Positions 26,759 to 35,380 are shown, counted from the stretch's first letter. The stretch: DNA of 50,651 bases from Candidatus Neomarinimicrobiota bacterium (GCA_022567655.1 JADFGO010000003.1:1-50651), one strand, 5' to 3'. A program made the numbers and translations. Notes: a model not told the origin generated them from the letters alone.

Positions 26759-27481
26759 TTGAAATCTATCGTCTCCATAATTATGTGGGTTTGGGGATTA
26801 ACTCTCCTATTGTTAATGCTGATCATAATCAATTTACTTATGTTCATTCCCGGAAAGAGTTACGACCCAATTTCCAAATGGATGGCGCGAAACGTGCTTA
26901 AGCTCATGGGTATAAAGATCAACGTGAAGTACTCGGGAGAGTTCGACAGCAAGGGCACTTATCTCTATATGTCGAATCACGTTAATATGCTCGATCCTCT
27001 TCTGCTGTACGGACATCTTCCTAATTTCGTTCGCGCCATCGAACTTACCGATCATTTCAGCTGGCCTATCTACGGCTGGACACTTCGGAGGATGGGTCAT
27101 ATCCCTATCGACAGTCAGAACGCAAGCAGCGCGATGAAGAGCTTGCGCAGAGCCGCGGAACTGCTTCAAAAGGGTATCTCTATAATCATACTGCCGGAGG
27201 GTCAAAGAACTCGTGACGGCAAATTGAGCAGCTTTAAAAGAGGTTCATTCATACTGGCGAAGGAGGGCGGCAGGGATATTATTCCTGTGGCGATATCAGG
27301 CGGCTGGGAAATAACCCATCGCGGTTCGTGGTTGATATCACCGGGTAAAATGACGCTCCGTATCGGTGAACCGATACGGGAACATTCATTTAGAGACTTA
27401 AGTACCGGTGAATTACGCGATATGTGTAAAAAAAGGGTAGAAGAACTGCTCGATGAAAATAATGAGACTGTGCGCGATTGA
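26759..27481 (+). CDS. plsC: 1-acyl-sn-glycerol-3-phosphate acyltransferase
   Basis: A 240-residue PlsC-type acyltransferase making phosphatidic acid from lysophosphatidic acid at the inner membrane. An N-terminal membrane helix (IIMWVWGLTLLLLMLIIINL) precedes the catalytic HxxxxD motif in SNHVNMLDPLLL; the substrate-binding ILPEGQRTRDGKLSSFKRG and IIPVAISGGWEI follow. The start is TTG 26759 with CGGA seven nt upstream; no better in-frame codon exists. It is the last gene of the plus-strand run that starts with rho, followed 31 nt later by a convergent gene. Confidence 0.93.
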   Translation: MKSIVSIIMWVWGLTLLLLMLIIINLLMFIPGKSYDPISKWMARNVLKLMGIKINVKYSGEFDSKGTYLYMSNHVNMLDPLLLYGHLPNFVRAIELTDHFSWPIYGWTLRRMGHIPIDSQNASSAMKSLRRAAELLQKGISIIILPEGQRTRDGKLSSFKRGSFILAKEGGRDIIPVAISGGWEITHRGSWLISPGKMTLRIGEPIREHSFRDLSTGELRDMCKKRVEELLDENNETVRD

Positions 27482-27512
27482 CAGGGCTTAACACACTCGG
27501 AAAATGCACGGA

Positions 27513-27728
27513 TTAGTCTATGCTTAGCGTAATTATTTTCCCGAATTTCTCAGCCGAGAGCTTCTTGAACGTCTCTCTCATAACATCATCGGTCTTTATC
27601 AGCTCCCATTGTTCCTGAGAGATCAGCTGCTTACCGTCTATAGGGGCACAGCCGAACTCACAGTTCTCAGGATGCGGGCATACAACCAGATAAGCCCTGT
27701 TGTGGATGGCGTCTGCTACTGACGACAT
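27513..27728 (-). CDS. Small hypothetical protein with Cys-containing motif
   Basis: A 71-residue protein I do not recognise. It has YLVVCPHPENCEFGCAPIDG, with three cysteines spaced C-x5-C-x3-C and a histidine, which could bind metal, then a helical, charged C-terminal half (WELIKTDDVMRETFKKLSAE). It looks like a real protein: balanced composition and ATG start, although the RBS is weak (GAGAG about nine nt upstream). It converges with plsC and diverges from the 45-residue membrane peptide. The function is unknown. Confidence 0.6.
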   Translation of the reverse strand: MSSVADAIHNRAYLVVCPHPENCEFGCAPIDGKQLISQEQWELIKTDDVMRETFKKLSAEKFGKIITLSID

Positions 27729-27970
27729 TCTGCAACTCTCATTTATGCTCTTACCTTTTCGTTTAATCTCCGACGCATCATGATACTAACTGTTAGCTGA
27801 AAGAATATCAATGCTGAATTGAAAAATCAGTAATTCGGTCGACTTATAGAAGCGCAAGACGTGTAAGCACTGATATTCACTGGCACGGAAAGGCGCAGGC
27901 AGTTCTTGACTTATCCCCTGTAGTTTAATACCTTTACCGAGTTTCTATGCTATAATTTTAGGAGGTCATA

Positions 27971-28108
27971 ATGGACAGCTATGTAATATACCTGATATGG
28001 GCGATAATAATAACTTCACTCGGGATTTACTGGCACACGCTGAAGATCAGCCAGAACGTCCGGAAAATAGTTGAGCATCTCACATCGAAAGGTAATGACG
28101 GAAGTTGA
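27971..28108 (+). CDS. 45-residue single-helix membrane peptide
   Basis: A short reading frame with a near-perfect Shine-Dalgarno (AGGAGG, 27960-27965) five nt before ATG. It begins MDSYVIYLIWAIIITSLGIY (one transmembrane helix) and continues with WHTLKISQNVRKIVEHLTSK, a basic amphipathic helix, and a polar end NDGS. The pattern of tail-in small membrane peptides fits regulators of larger membrane proteins, or simple toxins; neither can be shown. It precedes the PycTM-like gene by 120 nt on the same strand. The 242 nt before it (27729-27970) hold no other gene. Confidence 0.65.
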   Translation: MDSYVIYLIWAIIITSLGIYWHTLKISQNVRKIVEHLTSKGNDGS

Positions 28109-28110
28109 AT

Positions 28111-28134
28111 ATCTTCAGAATTTAACCTGAAGAT
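28111..28134. other. Hairpin after the small membrane peptide gene
   Basis: Perfect 8-bp arms ATCTTCAG (28111-28118) and CTGAAGAT (28127-28134) start two nt after the stop codon. No T tract follows, so it may act as a transcript-end stabiliser or a weak Rho-dependent element rather than an intrinsic terminator. Confidence 0.5.
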
Positions 28135-28228
28135 GAACCTAAACAATTTACCAGGCTCCGGGGATAATTCTGAAAATTATTACGCTCTTGAAGTAGGTGA
28201 AATTGAGATATAGACCAGGTGGTGAGGG

Positions 28229-28726
28229 ATGGACGATAAAATAAGTTTACTGATGAACACTCATGTCGAGCTGCAGGACCAGGTCAGATTCGGCGACACC
28301 AAGGCTACGGCAATAATCACTTTTAAGCTTGTCATGTTAGCGTTTCTACGAACTCAGGTTGGAGGCATCAATGATGCCTACAAAGCGGGGGATTTTATCG
28401 TAACAAGTTTATTTTCCATATTCATGATAACATTCATGATCTCAACCATCTACGTATTGAAGGTCATAATTCCGAGGTTTAAGCATCACTCGGTCAAGAA
28501 ATCGAGCATTTATTTCTCTGAAATAGCGAGTATGGAAAAGAGTGAATACGTTGATTTCATCAGTAATCAATCCGCCGAAGAACTGGCGAGGGACTTCGCA
28601 GAACAGATACATACGTTGTCGAAAATCACTGTCGTAAAATACGGGAACATACAAAAAAGCGTGTTCTACTTCGGAATATCCAACATCTGCTTCTGGATCG
28701 CAATTCTCAGGGCGAGCCTGGTTTAA
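28229..28726 (+). CDS. PycTM-like membrane protein (Pycsar effector family)
   Basis: A 165-residue protein with three membrane helices (about 28-44, 55-82, 142-163) and a cytoplasmic segment between the second and third. The N-terminal helix with VRFGDTKATAIITFK, the IYFSEIASMEKSEYVDFI block, and EQIHTLSKITVVKYGNIQKS match the pattern of the Pycsar effector (PycTM) family, in which cyclic pyrimidine nucleotides trigger membrane damage in infected cells. Real Pycsar operons carry a class III cyclase next door; none is adjacent here (the nearest is at 44290-44898). AGGTGG lies six nt before the ATG. It may be an orphan effector or a family member with another role. Confidence 0.72.
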   Translation: MDDKISLLMNTHVELQDQVRFGDTKATAIITFKLVMLAFLRTQVGGINDAYKAGDFIVTSLFSIFMITFMISTIYVLKVIIPRFKHHSVKKSSIYFSEIASMEKSEYVDFISNQSAEELARDFAEQIHTLSKITVVKYGNIQKSVFYFGISNICFWIAILRASLV

Positions 28727-28727
28727 T

Positions 28728-29429
28728 TTACCAATCTATTATCTTTCGATTTTTGTAGAACATCCCTGACGGCTTACCTGCGGGTCGTGTGGATAGCCAG
28801 ACGACGGTGTCCGCACCCTCTTCAGGGGTAGACGGGGCGTTAGAACCGCCCATATCGGTTTTTACCCAGCCCGGATCCACCGCATTTATCTGGATATCAT
28901 AACCGGAAGTCTCCTGCGCGAGAACTCTTGTAACAGCATTTAAAGCTGTCTTTGAAACTCTGTATGCGAGATATCCACTCCCCATATCCGAGAGCTGTCC
29001 CATTCCGCTCGAGAGGTTTATTATCCTTCCGTAATTGTTTTCGATCATCGTAGGAATCAGTTTTTGGGATAATCTAAGAACACCGTAAACGTTCGTTTCG
29101 ATAGTTTCTCGCACTTCTTCCAAACCGACGGAAAGTGCGGGGCTTATCTCGTCGGGCAGAATTGCGGCGTTATTGACGAGAACGTGCAGTTGTCCGAATT
29201 CAGCAAATACTTTTTCGCTGAATTTATCTATGCTTTCCGTTGAAATGACGTCCAATAGGTAAAATTCTACGTCCAACCCTTCATCCTGTAAATTCCGAGC
29301 CGATCTGTTTCCCTTCTCCGGGTCACGCGCGGTCAAAAGTACCTTGAATCCTTTTTTCGCAAGGTCTCTGCAAATTTGAAACCCGATCCCTCTATTCCCC
29401 CCTGTTACCGCCGCTATTTTTTTATCCAT
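28728..29429 (-). CDS. Short-chain dehydrogenase/reductase
   Basis: A 233-residue SDR oxidoreductase. TGGNRGIGFQICRDLAKKG binds the dinucleotide; the Arg-rich stretch LLTARDPEKGNRS suggests NADP(H) preference; NNAAILP is the NNA(G) motif, and catalysis uses S in NLSSGMG and the YxxxK pair in AYRVSKTALNAV. VDPGWVKTDMGG is the conserved PG motif. It is similar to plant and animal carbonyl reductases of the 'classical' type; the substrate is unknown. It converges with the PycTM-like gene, separated by a single nucleotide. Confidence 0.93.
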   Translation of the reverse strand: MDKKIAAVTGGNRGIGFQICRDLAKKGFKVLLTARDPEKGNRSARNLQDEGLDVEFYLLDVISTESIDKFSEKVFAEFGQLHVLVNNAAILPDEISPALSVGLEEVRETIETNVYGVLRLSQKLIPTMIENNYGRIINLSSGMGQLSDMGSGYLAYRVSKTALNAVTRVLAQETSGYDIQINAVDPGWVKTDMGGSNAPSTPEEGADTVVWLSTRPAGKPSGMFYKNRKIIDW

Positions 29430-29597
29430 CCGATTCTCGTTTATTTATGGTCATAGTTCATGAAGTTCCGCCGAATATAAATACTATTGAGCAGATATCC
29501 CAATCGAAGTAAGTTAAATGACTTGACCCCAATTTGAATACAGGCGTAACTTAGAAGTGAATATGAACTTCGTATGTATCAATATTATGTGGGACTG

Positions 29598-30641
29598 ATG
29601 GGAGTAGATCGTCGGAATTTTATAAGGCTGATCGGATTCGGTTCGGCGGCGTTTTATTTACCCGTCAATCTGCGACCGCAGACATCAGTCAATGCTCTGA
29701 TCAAACCGCCACGGCTCCGGAAAGGCGACAGCGTGGGAGTGGTAAATCCCGCCGGTCCTACATTCCACAAAAATGATTTGAAGGAAGTGGAAAAGAGGCT
29801 CTCGAGGCTGGGTCTCAACGTCGTATTCGGCAAGCATGTGCTCAGCCAATACGGTTACCTCGCTGGAACCGACGAAGAAAGAGCATCCGACTTTAACGAT
29901 ATGTTGAACGATCAGTCGGTTAAAGCCGTCATTGCTACACGGGGAGGATGGGGAAGTAACAGGATACTGCCGCTGATAGATTATGAAGCAATTCGCCGGC
30001 ATCCGAAAATTGTAATGGGTTTCAGTGACATAACCTCTCTTCTTCTTGCAATCTACGTAAAAACCGGTATGATAACCTTCTACGGTCCCGTCGGCACATC
30101 GAAATGGGGCAGGTTTACGACCGGATGGGTGAAGAAAATTCTCTTCGAGGGAGAACAACCGACGATGAGTAACCCTATGACAAAACTTGACGGCAGGCCG
30201 AGTGACGTTCACCGGATCAAGACCATAACGTCCGGAACGGCTGAGGGCAGGCTCGTGGGCGGTAACCTCTCCGTTATCAGCTCTATGCTCGGAACCGGGT
30301 ACCTCCCTGATTGGAGGGGAAAGCTGCTTTTCTTTGAGGAGGTAGACGAAAAAATCTACCGGATAGACCGGATGCTAACCCAGCTTAAACTGTCCGGAGT
30401 TCTTGACAGGGTATCGGGTATCATTATCGGCAAGTGTGTAAATTGCAAGATTTCCAAGACTACTCTCTCAATGACTCTTGAAGAGATTTTTGACGATCAC
30501 CTGAAACCGCTCGGGATACCGGTATATTCGGGAGCGATGATAGGTCACATTGACCGTATTTTCATTCTCCCTATCGGAGTTAAAGCAAGGATGAACGCGG
30601 ACAAAGGGACAATAGAGCTTCTTGAGCGTTCGGTTACTTGA
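29598..30641 (+). CDS. Tat-exported LD-carboxypeptidase (S66 family)
   Basis: A peptidase of about 347 residues related to LdcA, which trims tetrapeptides to tripeptides in peptidoglycan recycling. The N-terminus MGVDRRNFIRLIGFGSAAF is a twin-arginine signal (RRNFIR), so this form is probably exported, unlike cytoplasmic E. coli LdcA. Catalytic Ser is in MGFSDITSLL, Glu in LLFFEEVDEKIYR, His in GAMIGHIDRIFILPIG; VGVVNPAGPTFHKND and TRGGWGSNRILPLID are family motifs. I chose the ATG at 29598 because it gives a normal Tat signal; an upstream ATG at 29574 adds eight residues. Neither has a strong RBS. Confidence 0.88.
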   Translation: MGVDRRNFIRLIGFGSAAFYLPVNLRPQTSVNALIKPPRLRKGDSVGVVNPAGPTFHKNDLKEVEKRLSRLGLNVVFGKHVLSQYGYLAGTDEERASDFNDMLNDQSVKAVIATRGGWGSNRILPLIDYEAIRRHPKIVMGFSDITSLLLAIYVKTGMITFYGPVGTSKWGRFTTGWVKKILFEGEQPTMSNPMTKLDGRPSDVHRIKTITSGTAEGRLVGGNLSVISSMLGTGYLPDWRGKLLFFEEVDEKIYRIDRMLTQLKLSGVLDRVSGIIIGKCVNCKISKTTLSMTLEEIFDDHLKPLGIPVYSGAMIGHIDRIFILPIGVKARMNADKGTIELLERSVT

Positions 30642-30711
30642 AGCCTGCGCTCTATACTCAGCAGAATAACGCAGTCCCCGCCAGCGGCTGGAACTGCGCC
30701 ACCTCGAAATC

Positions 30712-30754
30712 TGTCATTCTGAGGAGTCCCGAAGCTTCGGGACTCAGAATGACA
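30712..30754. repeat. Long near-perfect inverted repeat, intergenic element family
   Basis: TGTCATTCT (712-720 of the 30-kb block) pairs with AGAATGACA (746-754); inside, GAGTCCCGAAG (724-734) pairs perfectly with 735-745, leaving only a 3-nt bulge. Immediately downstream is GCGAGTGCG, the same flank as element copy 1 near 90-110. Confidence 0.8.
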
Positions 30755-30790
30755 GCGAGTGCGAGTCAGGATTTACTCACTCGCATATAC

Positions 30791-30854
30791 GGGAGGGTTT
30801 CTCCGAAGGTCACGGAGGACTCCCTTGGAGAGTGTCTTCGACACAAACCCTCCC
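30791..30854. repeat. Compound stem-loop (three nested hairpins)
   Basis: Outer arms GGGAGGGTTT (30791-30800) and AAACCCTCCC (30845-30854) enclose CTCCG/CGGAG and GTGTC/GACAC (30832-30844). This cloverleaf-like shape lies between the LD-carboxypeptidase and sodC. It has no T tract and no tRNA signature. Confidence 0.7.
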
Positions 30855-30971
30855 CTACATTTATCTGTAAGGCAGTGTCGCCGCAATCTTGAATCTGACG
30901 TACCGGATGCATATCTTTATACTATCGAATAGAGGTAATCGTTTGAGTTACCGGAAAGGGGAATTTTACAG

Positions 30972-31526
30972 ATGATAAGTTATTTGATTGAGAGATATAG
31001 ATTATTTTTAATTATCGGGATCGTCTTTATTACAGGATGCGCAAAATCTGATATGACTTACACAGGCGGAGAGCCTGTAAACAAGGGTGTGGCTCTGCTG
31101 CAGGCTACGGAAGGGAATGCTGTTCATGGCTCCATCCGGTTCAGCAAGGTCGAAAACGGAATAAGGGTCGAAGGGCATTTGGAGGGAGTACCGCCGGGTA
31201 TGCACGGCTTTCACATACATCAGTTCGGCGATTGCACTTCCGGAGACGGAAAATCGGCGGGTGGACATTTCAACCCGACGAACACTGCTCACGGCGCTCC
31301 TTCGGATGAAATCCGCCATGTCGGCGACTTGGGGAACATCAGTGCCAACTCGGACGGAGTTGCCCACTTCGACTTTGTAGATACAAGAATATCATTATCA
31401 GGGGAAGCAAATATTCTCGGCAGGGGCGTGATTCTCCATGAAGTGGCTGACGATTTGACTTCACAGCCTACGGGAGCGGCAGGTTCCCGGTTAGCATGCG
31501 GAGTGATAGGCATAGCTAACGATTAG
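30972..31526 (+). CDS. sodC: Cu/Zn superoxide dismutase lipoprotein
   Basis: A 184-residue periplasmic or surface-anchored superoxide dismutase. The signal peptide ends in a lipobox (FITGCAKS), so it is lipid-anchored. Copper and zinc ligands are in GMHGFHIHQFGDC, GGHFNPTNTAHG, and the late VILHEVADDLTSQPTG; the disulfide partner and Arg gate are in AGSRLACGVIG. It converts superoxide outside the cytoplasm to hydrogen peroxide. GGGG lies ten nt before the ATG. The 155 nt after it contain a weak stem (GGGTTGA/TCAGCCC near 31550) but no clear T tract. Confidence 0.96.
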   Translation: MISYLIERYRLFLIIGIVFITGCAKSDMTYTGGEPVNKGVALLQATEGNAVHGSIRFSKVENGIRVEGHLEGVPPGMHGFHIHQFGDCTSGDGKSAGGHFNPTNTAHGAPSDEIRHVGDLGNISANSDGVAHFDFVDTRISLSGEANILGRGVILHEVADDLTSQPTGAAGSRLACGVIGIAND

Positions 31527-31681
31527 AGCAATATTCGTTTCGATGATCCCGGGTTGAGTTAGGTTCAGCCCACCTCTAATAACTCGAATCAAAGATGATT
31601 GACCTTTAAGTAAAGCTGAAAGAGTGATATTTTTTCAACCTGCGAATGATCAATAAACTGTGGTAGTTAAAAGGAAAAATA

Positions 31682-34354
31682 ATGAAGGATAAGGTTTTAA
31701 CCGATATCGACAGTCAGGAAACTGAAGAATGGTTAGAAGCGTTTGATGATATATTAGATAAGCACGGGAGGGAGAGAGGGGCTTTTCTTCTTCACGAGCT
31801 CCATCAGAGAAGTAAAATCCGGGGCGTCAGATTCCCGTTTTCGTTAAATACTCCTTATGTTAATACGATACCGAAGGAAGAAGAACCGGAATATCCGGGA
31901 GATCGAAAAATCGAGAGGCGTATCAAGAGCCTCGTACGCTGGAACGCAATGGCTATGGTAGTCAGGGCGAACAAGAGATTTCCGGGAATAGGCGGGCATA
32001 TTTCTACGTATGCCTCTGCCGCAACTTTGTATCAGATAGGCTTCAATCACTTTTTCCGTGGCAAAGATCATAAGGGAGGGGGAGACCAAATTTACTTTCA
32101 GGGACACGCTTCGCCCGGGATTTACGCGAGAGCGTATCTCGAATATAGATTAGAAAAACACGATCTTCATAATTTTAGAGGTGAGCTGCGGGAAGGGGGA
32201 GGGCTGCCTTCATATCCTCATCCCCGTCTGATGCCGGACTTCTGGGAATTCCCCACCGTTTCGATGGGTCTTTCCGCAATAACGGGTATATATCAGGCAA
32301 GGTTCAATAAATATCTTCAAAACAGGAAGATCAAGGACACATCGGAGCAAAATGTCTGGGTATTTCTGGGGGACGGCGAAACGGATGAGCCCGAATCGCT
32401 TGGAGCGCTTACACTTGCGTCAAGGGAGAAACTCGACAACCTGATTTTCGTCATAAATTGCAACCTTCAGCGATTAGACGGTCCGGTGCGCGGTAACGGA
32501 AAGATAATTCAGGAGCTCGAAACCGTTTTCCGCGGCGCCGGCTGGAACGTGATAAAGGTAATCTGGGGCGGGGATTGGGACGCGCTGCTCGAAAAAGACA
32601 CAAACGGGCTTTTGCAAAATCGGATGGAATCTGCTGTTGACGGGGATTACCAGAAGTACTCCGTCGAACCGGGCTCTTACATAAGAAAGGAGTTTTTCGG
32701 CACTGACCCTGAACTCCTCAAAATGGTCGAACATCTCTCCGATGAAGAACTCTGGAAACTGAGAAGGGGCGGACATGATCCCGCAAAAGTATATGCTGCG
32801 TATAAATCCGCGTATGAAAATGAAGGATCTCCGACTGTAGTGCTGGCGAAAAGTATAAAAGGGTACGGCTTAGGCGAAGCCGGTGAGGGAAGAAACGTAA
32901 CTCACCAGCAAAAAAAGTTGAACGAGGAGGAATTGAAAAGTTTCAGAGATCGGTTCGATATCCCGATAACGAATGAAGAACTGCTCGAAACTCCGTTTTA
33001 CAGACCGGAAAAGGGGAGCGTCGAGTATGAGTACCTGATTGATAGGCGAAGTAAGCTCGGCGGCGCAGTTCCGAGACGAATTGATTCTAAGGTAAAACTT
33101 GTTGCTCCTTCGCTGGATGACTACAAGGAATTTCTCTCAGGAACAGAACGTGAGGTCTCCACGACTATGGTTTTTATGAAGATGTTCGCGCAGCTGCTTT
33201 CAGACAAGCAAATAGGAAAGAACATCGTTCCAATCGTTCCAGATGAAGCCCGCACTTTCGGGATGGAATCTCTATTCAGAAAAGTCGGGATTTATTCGAG
33301 CGTCGGGCAGGTTTACAAGCCTGTCGATTCGGAGATGCTGTTGTACTACCGGGAGGAAAAAGAGGGACAGATACTCGAGGAGGGAATAACCGAAGCGGGT
33401 TCAATGTCCTCTTTCATCGCAGCGGGTACGTCTCGATTTTCGCATGGTGTGCCGATGATACCGTTCTATATCTATTACTCCATGTTCGGGTTTCAGCGTA
33501 TCGGGGACCTGGCATGGGCATTCAGCGACATGATGGGAAACGGATTCCTCATTGGGGGAACGGCAGGCAGAACAACACTCGCGGGAGAGGGGCTTCAGCA
33601 TCAGGACGGGCAGAGCCATTCGTACGCGCAGACGATTCCGAACGTCAAAGCATACGATCCCGCTTTTGCTTACGAGATTGCGGTGATAGTTTTGCGTGGA
33701 ATTAAGGAAATGTACAGCGATTTAGAGGACAGCTTTTATTATATCACGCTCGGAAATGAAAATTACTCTATGCCCTCAATGCCCGATGGAGCGGAAAGCG
33801 GAATTTGCAAAGGCATTTACAAATTGCGCGAGGCTGAAACCGGTGAAGCCGCCGCCCAACTTTTCGGGAGCGGTGCGATATTAAACGAAGCGCTGAAGGC
33901 GCAGGAGATTCTGTCTGAAAAATATGGAATAGCCGTAAATGTATGGAGCGTCACGAGCTATAGTGAGGTGTACAGGGATGCAGTGAAAACCGAACGCTGG
34001 AACATACTGCACCCTGAAGAACCGAGAATTCCGTATGTTAGTAAGCTTCTCCAAAATGAGAAGGGACCCGTGATCGCAGCTTCGGATTATTTAAAAAGCC
34101 TGTCCAATTCGTTGGGGCCATGGATAAAAAACGGTATCACATCACTCGGGACAGACGGCTGGGGAAGAAGCGACACGAGGGATAAACTGCGAGAGTACTT
34201 TGAAGTAAACGCCGAATTTATCGCTTACACGGTATTAAGCCGTTTAGCGCTGACAGGTGATTATGACAAAGAAGCGCTTAGAAAAGCCTCTAAGGAGTTG
34301 ATTTCCGACAAGGATAAACCGGACCCCACAAAGACGGATATGTCACGTACTTGA
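31682..34354 (+). CDS. aceE: Pyruvate dehydrogenase E1 component, homodimeric
   Basis: The decarboxylating, thiamine-diphosphate-dependent E1 enzyme, 890 residues, close to E. coli AceE. The cofactor motif is GDGETDEPESLGALTLA ending with FVINCNLQRLDGPVRGN. The N-terminal HISTYASAATLYQIGFNHFF, PHPRLMPDFWEFPTVSMGLS and C-terminal GEGLQHQDGQSHSYAQTIPN are family blocks. It feeds acetyl groups to E2; neither E2 nor E3 is in the window, so the complex is encoded elsewhere. AAGGA lies seven nt before the ATG. It stands alone behind a 155-nt gap and is followed after 30 nt by the cysteine synthase gene. Confidence 0.96.
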   Translation: MKDKVLTDIDSQETEEWLEAFDDILDKHGRERGAFLLHELHQRSKIRGVRFPFSLNTPYVNTIPKEEEPEYPGDRKIERRIKSLVRWNAMAMVVRANKRFPGIGGHISTYASAATLYQIGFNHFFRGKDHKGGGDQIYFQGHASPGIYARAYLEYRLEKHDLHNFRGELREGGGLPSYPHPRLMPDFWEFPTVSMGLSAITGIYQARFNKYLQNRKIKDTSEQNVWVFLGDGETDEPESLGALTLASREKLDNLIFVINCNLQRLDGPVRGNGKIIQELETVFRGAGWNVIKVIWGGDWDALLEKDTNGLLQNRMESAVDGDYQKYSVEPGSYIRKEFFGTDPELLKMVEHLSDEELWKLRRGGHDPAKVYAAYKSAYENEGSPTVVLAKSIKGYGLGEAGEGRNVTHQQKKLNEEELKSFRDRFDIPITNEELLETPFYRPEKGSVEYEYLIDRRSKLGGAVPRRIDSKVKLVAPSLDDYKEFLSGTEREVSTTMVFMKMFAQLLSDKQIGKNIVPIVPDEARTFGMESLFRKVGIYSSVGQVYKPVDSEMLLYYREEKEGQILEEGITEAGSMSSFIAAGTSRFSHGVPMIPFYIYYSMFGFQRIGDLAWAFSDMMGNGFLIGGTAGRTTLAGEGLQHQDGQSHSYAQTIPNVKAYDPAFAYEIAVIVLRGIKEMYSDLEDSFYYITLGNENYSMPSMPDGAESGICKGIYKLREAETGEAAAQLFGSGAILNEALKAQEILSEKYGIAVNVWSVTSYSEVYRDAVKTERWNILHPEEPRIPYVSKLLQNEKGPVIAASDYLKSLSNSLGPWIKNGITSLGTDGWGRSDTRDKLREYFEVNAEFIAYTVLSRLALTGDYDKEALRKASKELISDKDKPDPTKTDMSRT

Positions 34355-34384
34355 CAATCATGAAATCTGAAGAACTATCAGAAG

Positions 34385-35350
34385 ATGCCGCTCACTGAGA
34401 GAAATAACCGTACGAATATGAATACCTTCGAATCAGTGCCCGAAGATTTTTTTGATAAGTATCCCGCATTAAAACTCATCGGCAATACTCCTATGGTAGA
34501 ATTGGATCTGTTCAAGGAAGAATATCCCGGCGTAAAGATCAGCGGGAAGGCGGAGTTCTTAAATCCCGGGGGATCGGTAAAAGACAGACCGGTACTGATG
34601 ATGCTTGCCAAAGCGCTGATTTCCGGAGAGTTGAAGCCGGGACAGACTATACTCGACAGTTCGTCCGGGAATGCCGGAATATCCTATTCGATGATAGGCG
34701 CTGTACTCGGATTAAATGTTGAGATAGTTGTACCGGGCAACGCCAGCCGGGAACGGATAGAGAGGATAAGGGCGCACGGAGCTAAAATTATCAGTACCGA
34801 CCCCCTCGAAGGATATGACGAAGCGCTGCGCGAAGCACACCGGCTGCACGAAAAAAATCCGGATAAATATATCCTGATCGATCAATACGCAAACGAATAC
34901 AATTGGAAGGCGCATTATTACGGAACAGCGGGTGAAATTCTCAATCAGGTAGAGGGAAGAATAACTCATTTTGTTGCGGGAGTCGGTACCGGCGGCACTA
35001 TAACCGGCATCGGAAGACGGCTGAAAGAGTCCGATCCGAACGTGAAAGTTGTGCTGGTAAATGCCGAAACGTTTCCGGGCATCGAGGGATTAAAACCGTT
35101 GGATGATCCGGGTTCGATTATCCCGGAGATATACGATTCGGGAATTGTGGATCAAAAAATTGACGTCTCGGCGGAAGACGCCAAACGAACTTGCGCAAAG
35201 CTCGCAAAGCGAGGTCTTTTCCTGGGACAATCATCAGGAGCTTATCTGTACGCTTGCGGTGAAATCGCAAAAGAGATCGGGGAAGGGAATATTGTGACAC
35301 TGTTACCCGACATCGGTGAAAGATATTTTAGCGCTGGTCTATGGAGTTGA
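34385..35350 (+). CDS. Cysteine synthase family PLP enzyme (CysM/CysK-like)
   Basis: A 321-residue beta-replacing PLP enzyme. The lysine is K66 in LNPGGSVKDRPV; SSSGNAGISYSMIGAVLGL holds the substrate loop, GVGTGGTITGIGRR the phosphate-binding glycine loop, and GLFLGQSSGAYLYA the C-terminal Ser. In mycobacteria the homologue CysM uses O-phosphoserine and the thiocarboxylated carrier CysO instead of sulfide; the next two genes are a JAMM peptidase and a ubiquitin-like/E1 fusion, the partners of that route. Substrate choice is inferred from context only. The start could also be ATG 34418. Confidence 0.92.
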   Translation: MPLTERNNRTNMNTFESVPEDFFDKYPALKLIGNTPMVELDLFKEEYPGVKISGKAEFLNPGGSVKDRPVLMMLAKALISGELKPGQTILDSSSGNAGISYSMIGAVLGLNVEIVVPGNASRERIERIRAHGAKIISTDPLEGYDEALREAHRLHEKNPDKYILIDQYANEYNWKAHYYGTAGEILNQVEGRITHFVAGVGTGGTITGIGRRLKESDPNVKVVLVNAETFPGIEGLKPLDDPGSIIPEIYDSGIVDQKIDVSAEDAKRTCAKLAKRGLFLGQSSGAYLYACGEIAKEIGEGNIVTLLPDIGERYFSAGLWS

Positions 35351-35380
35351 CCTTAGAGAGATTCAGACGGGTTTGATAAG

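Larger units (their letters stand above)
30642..30971. other. Second hairpin-rich intergenic region
   Basis: No gene is supported. The open frame starting near 30638 runs through hairpins and lacks an RBS. It contains an arm pair CGCAGT/ACTGCG around 30671-30697, the long hairpin 30712-30754, and the compound stem 30791-30854. The composition and the CAGAATGACAGCGAGTGCG flank match elements in 1-882. Confidence 0.7.

Noticed and set aside
27884-27900. TGGCACGGAAAGGCGC as a sigma-54 promoter
   Set aside because: The GG and GC elements are not ten nt apart; the -12 box is GGCGC out of register.
27951-27956. TATAAT as a -10 box for the small membrane peptide gene
   Set aside because: Start of transcription would fall inside the AGGAGG, leaving no usable leader, and no matching -35 box is at proper spacing.
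30791-30854. tRNA-like cloverleaf
   Set aside because: The stems lack the TTCGA arm, anticodon loop layout and acceptor end of a tRNA.
30638-30892. 84-codon open frame overlapping the LD-carboxypeptidase stop
   Set aside because: It reads through the intergenic hairpins and shares their sequence with the element family at 57-852, with no RBS.
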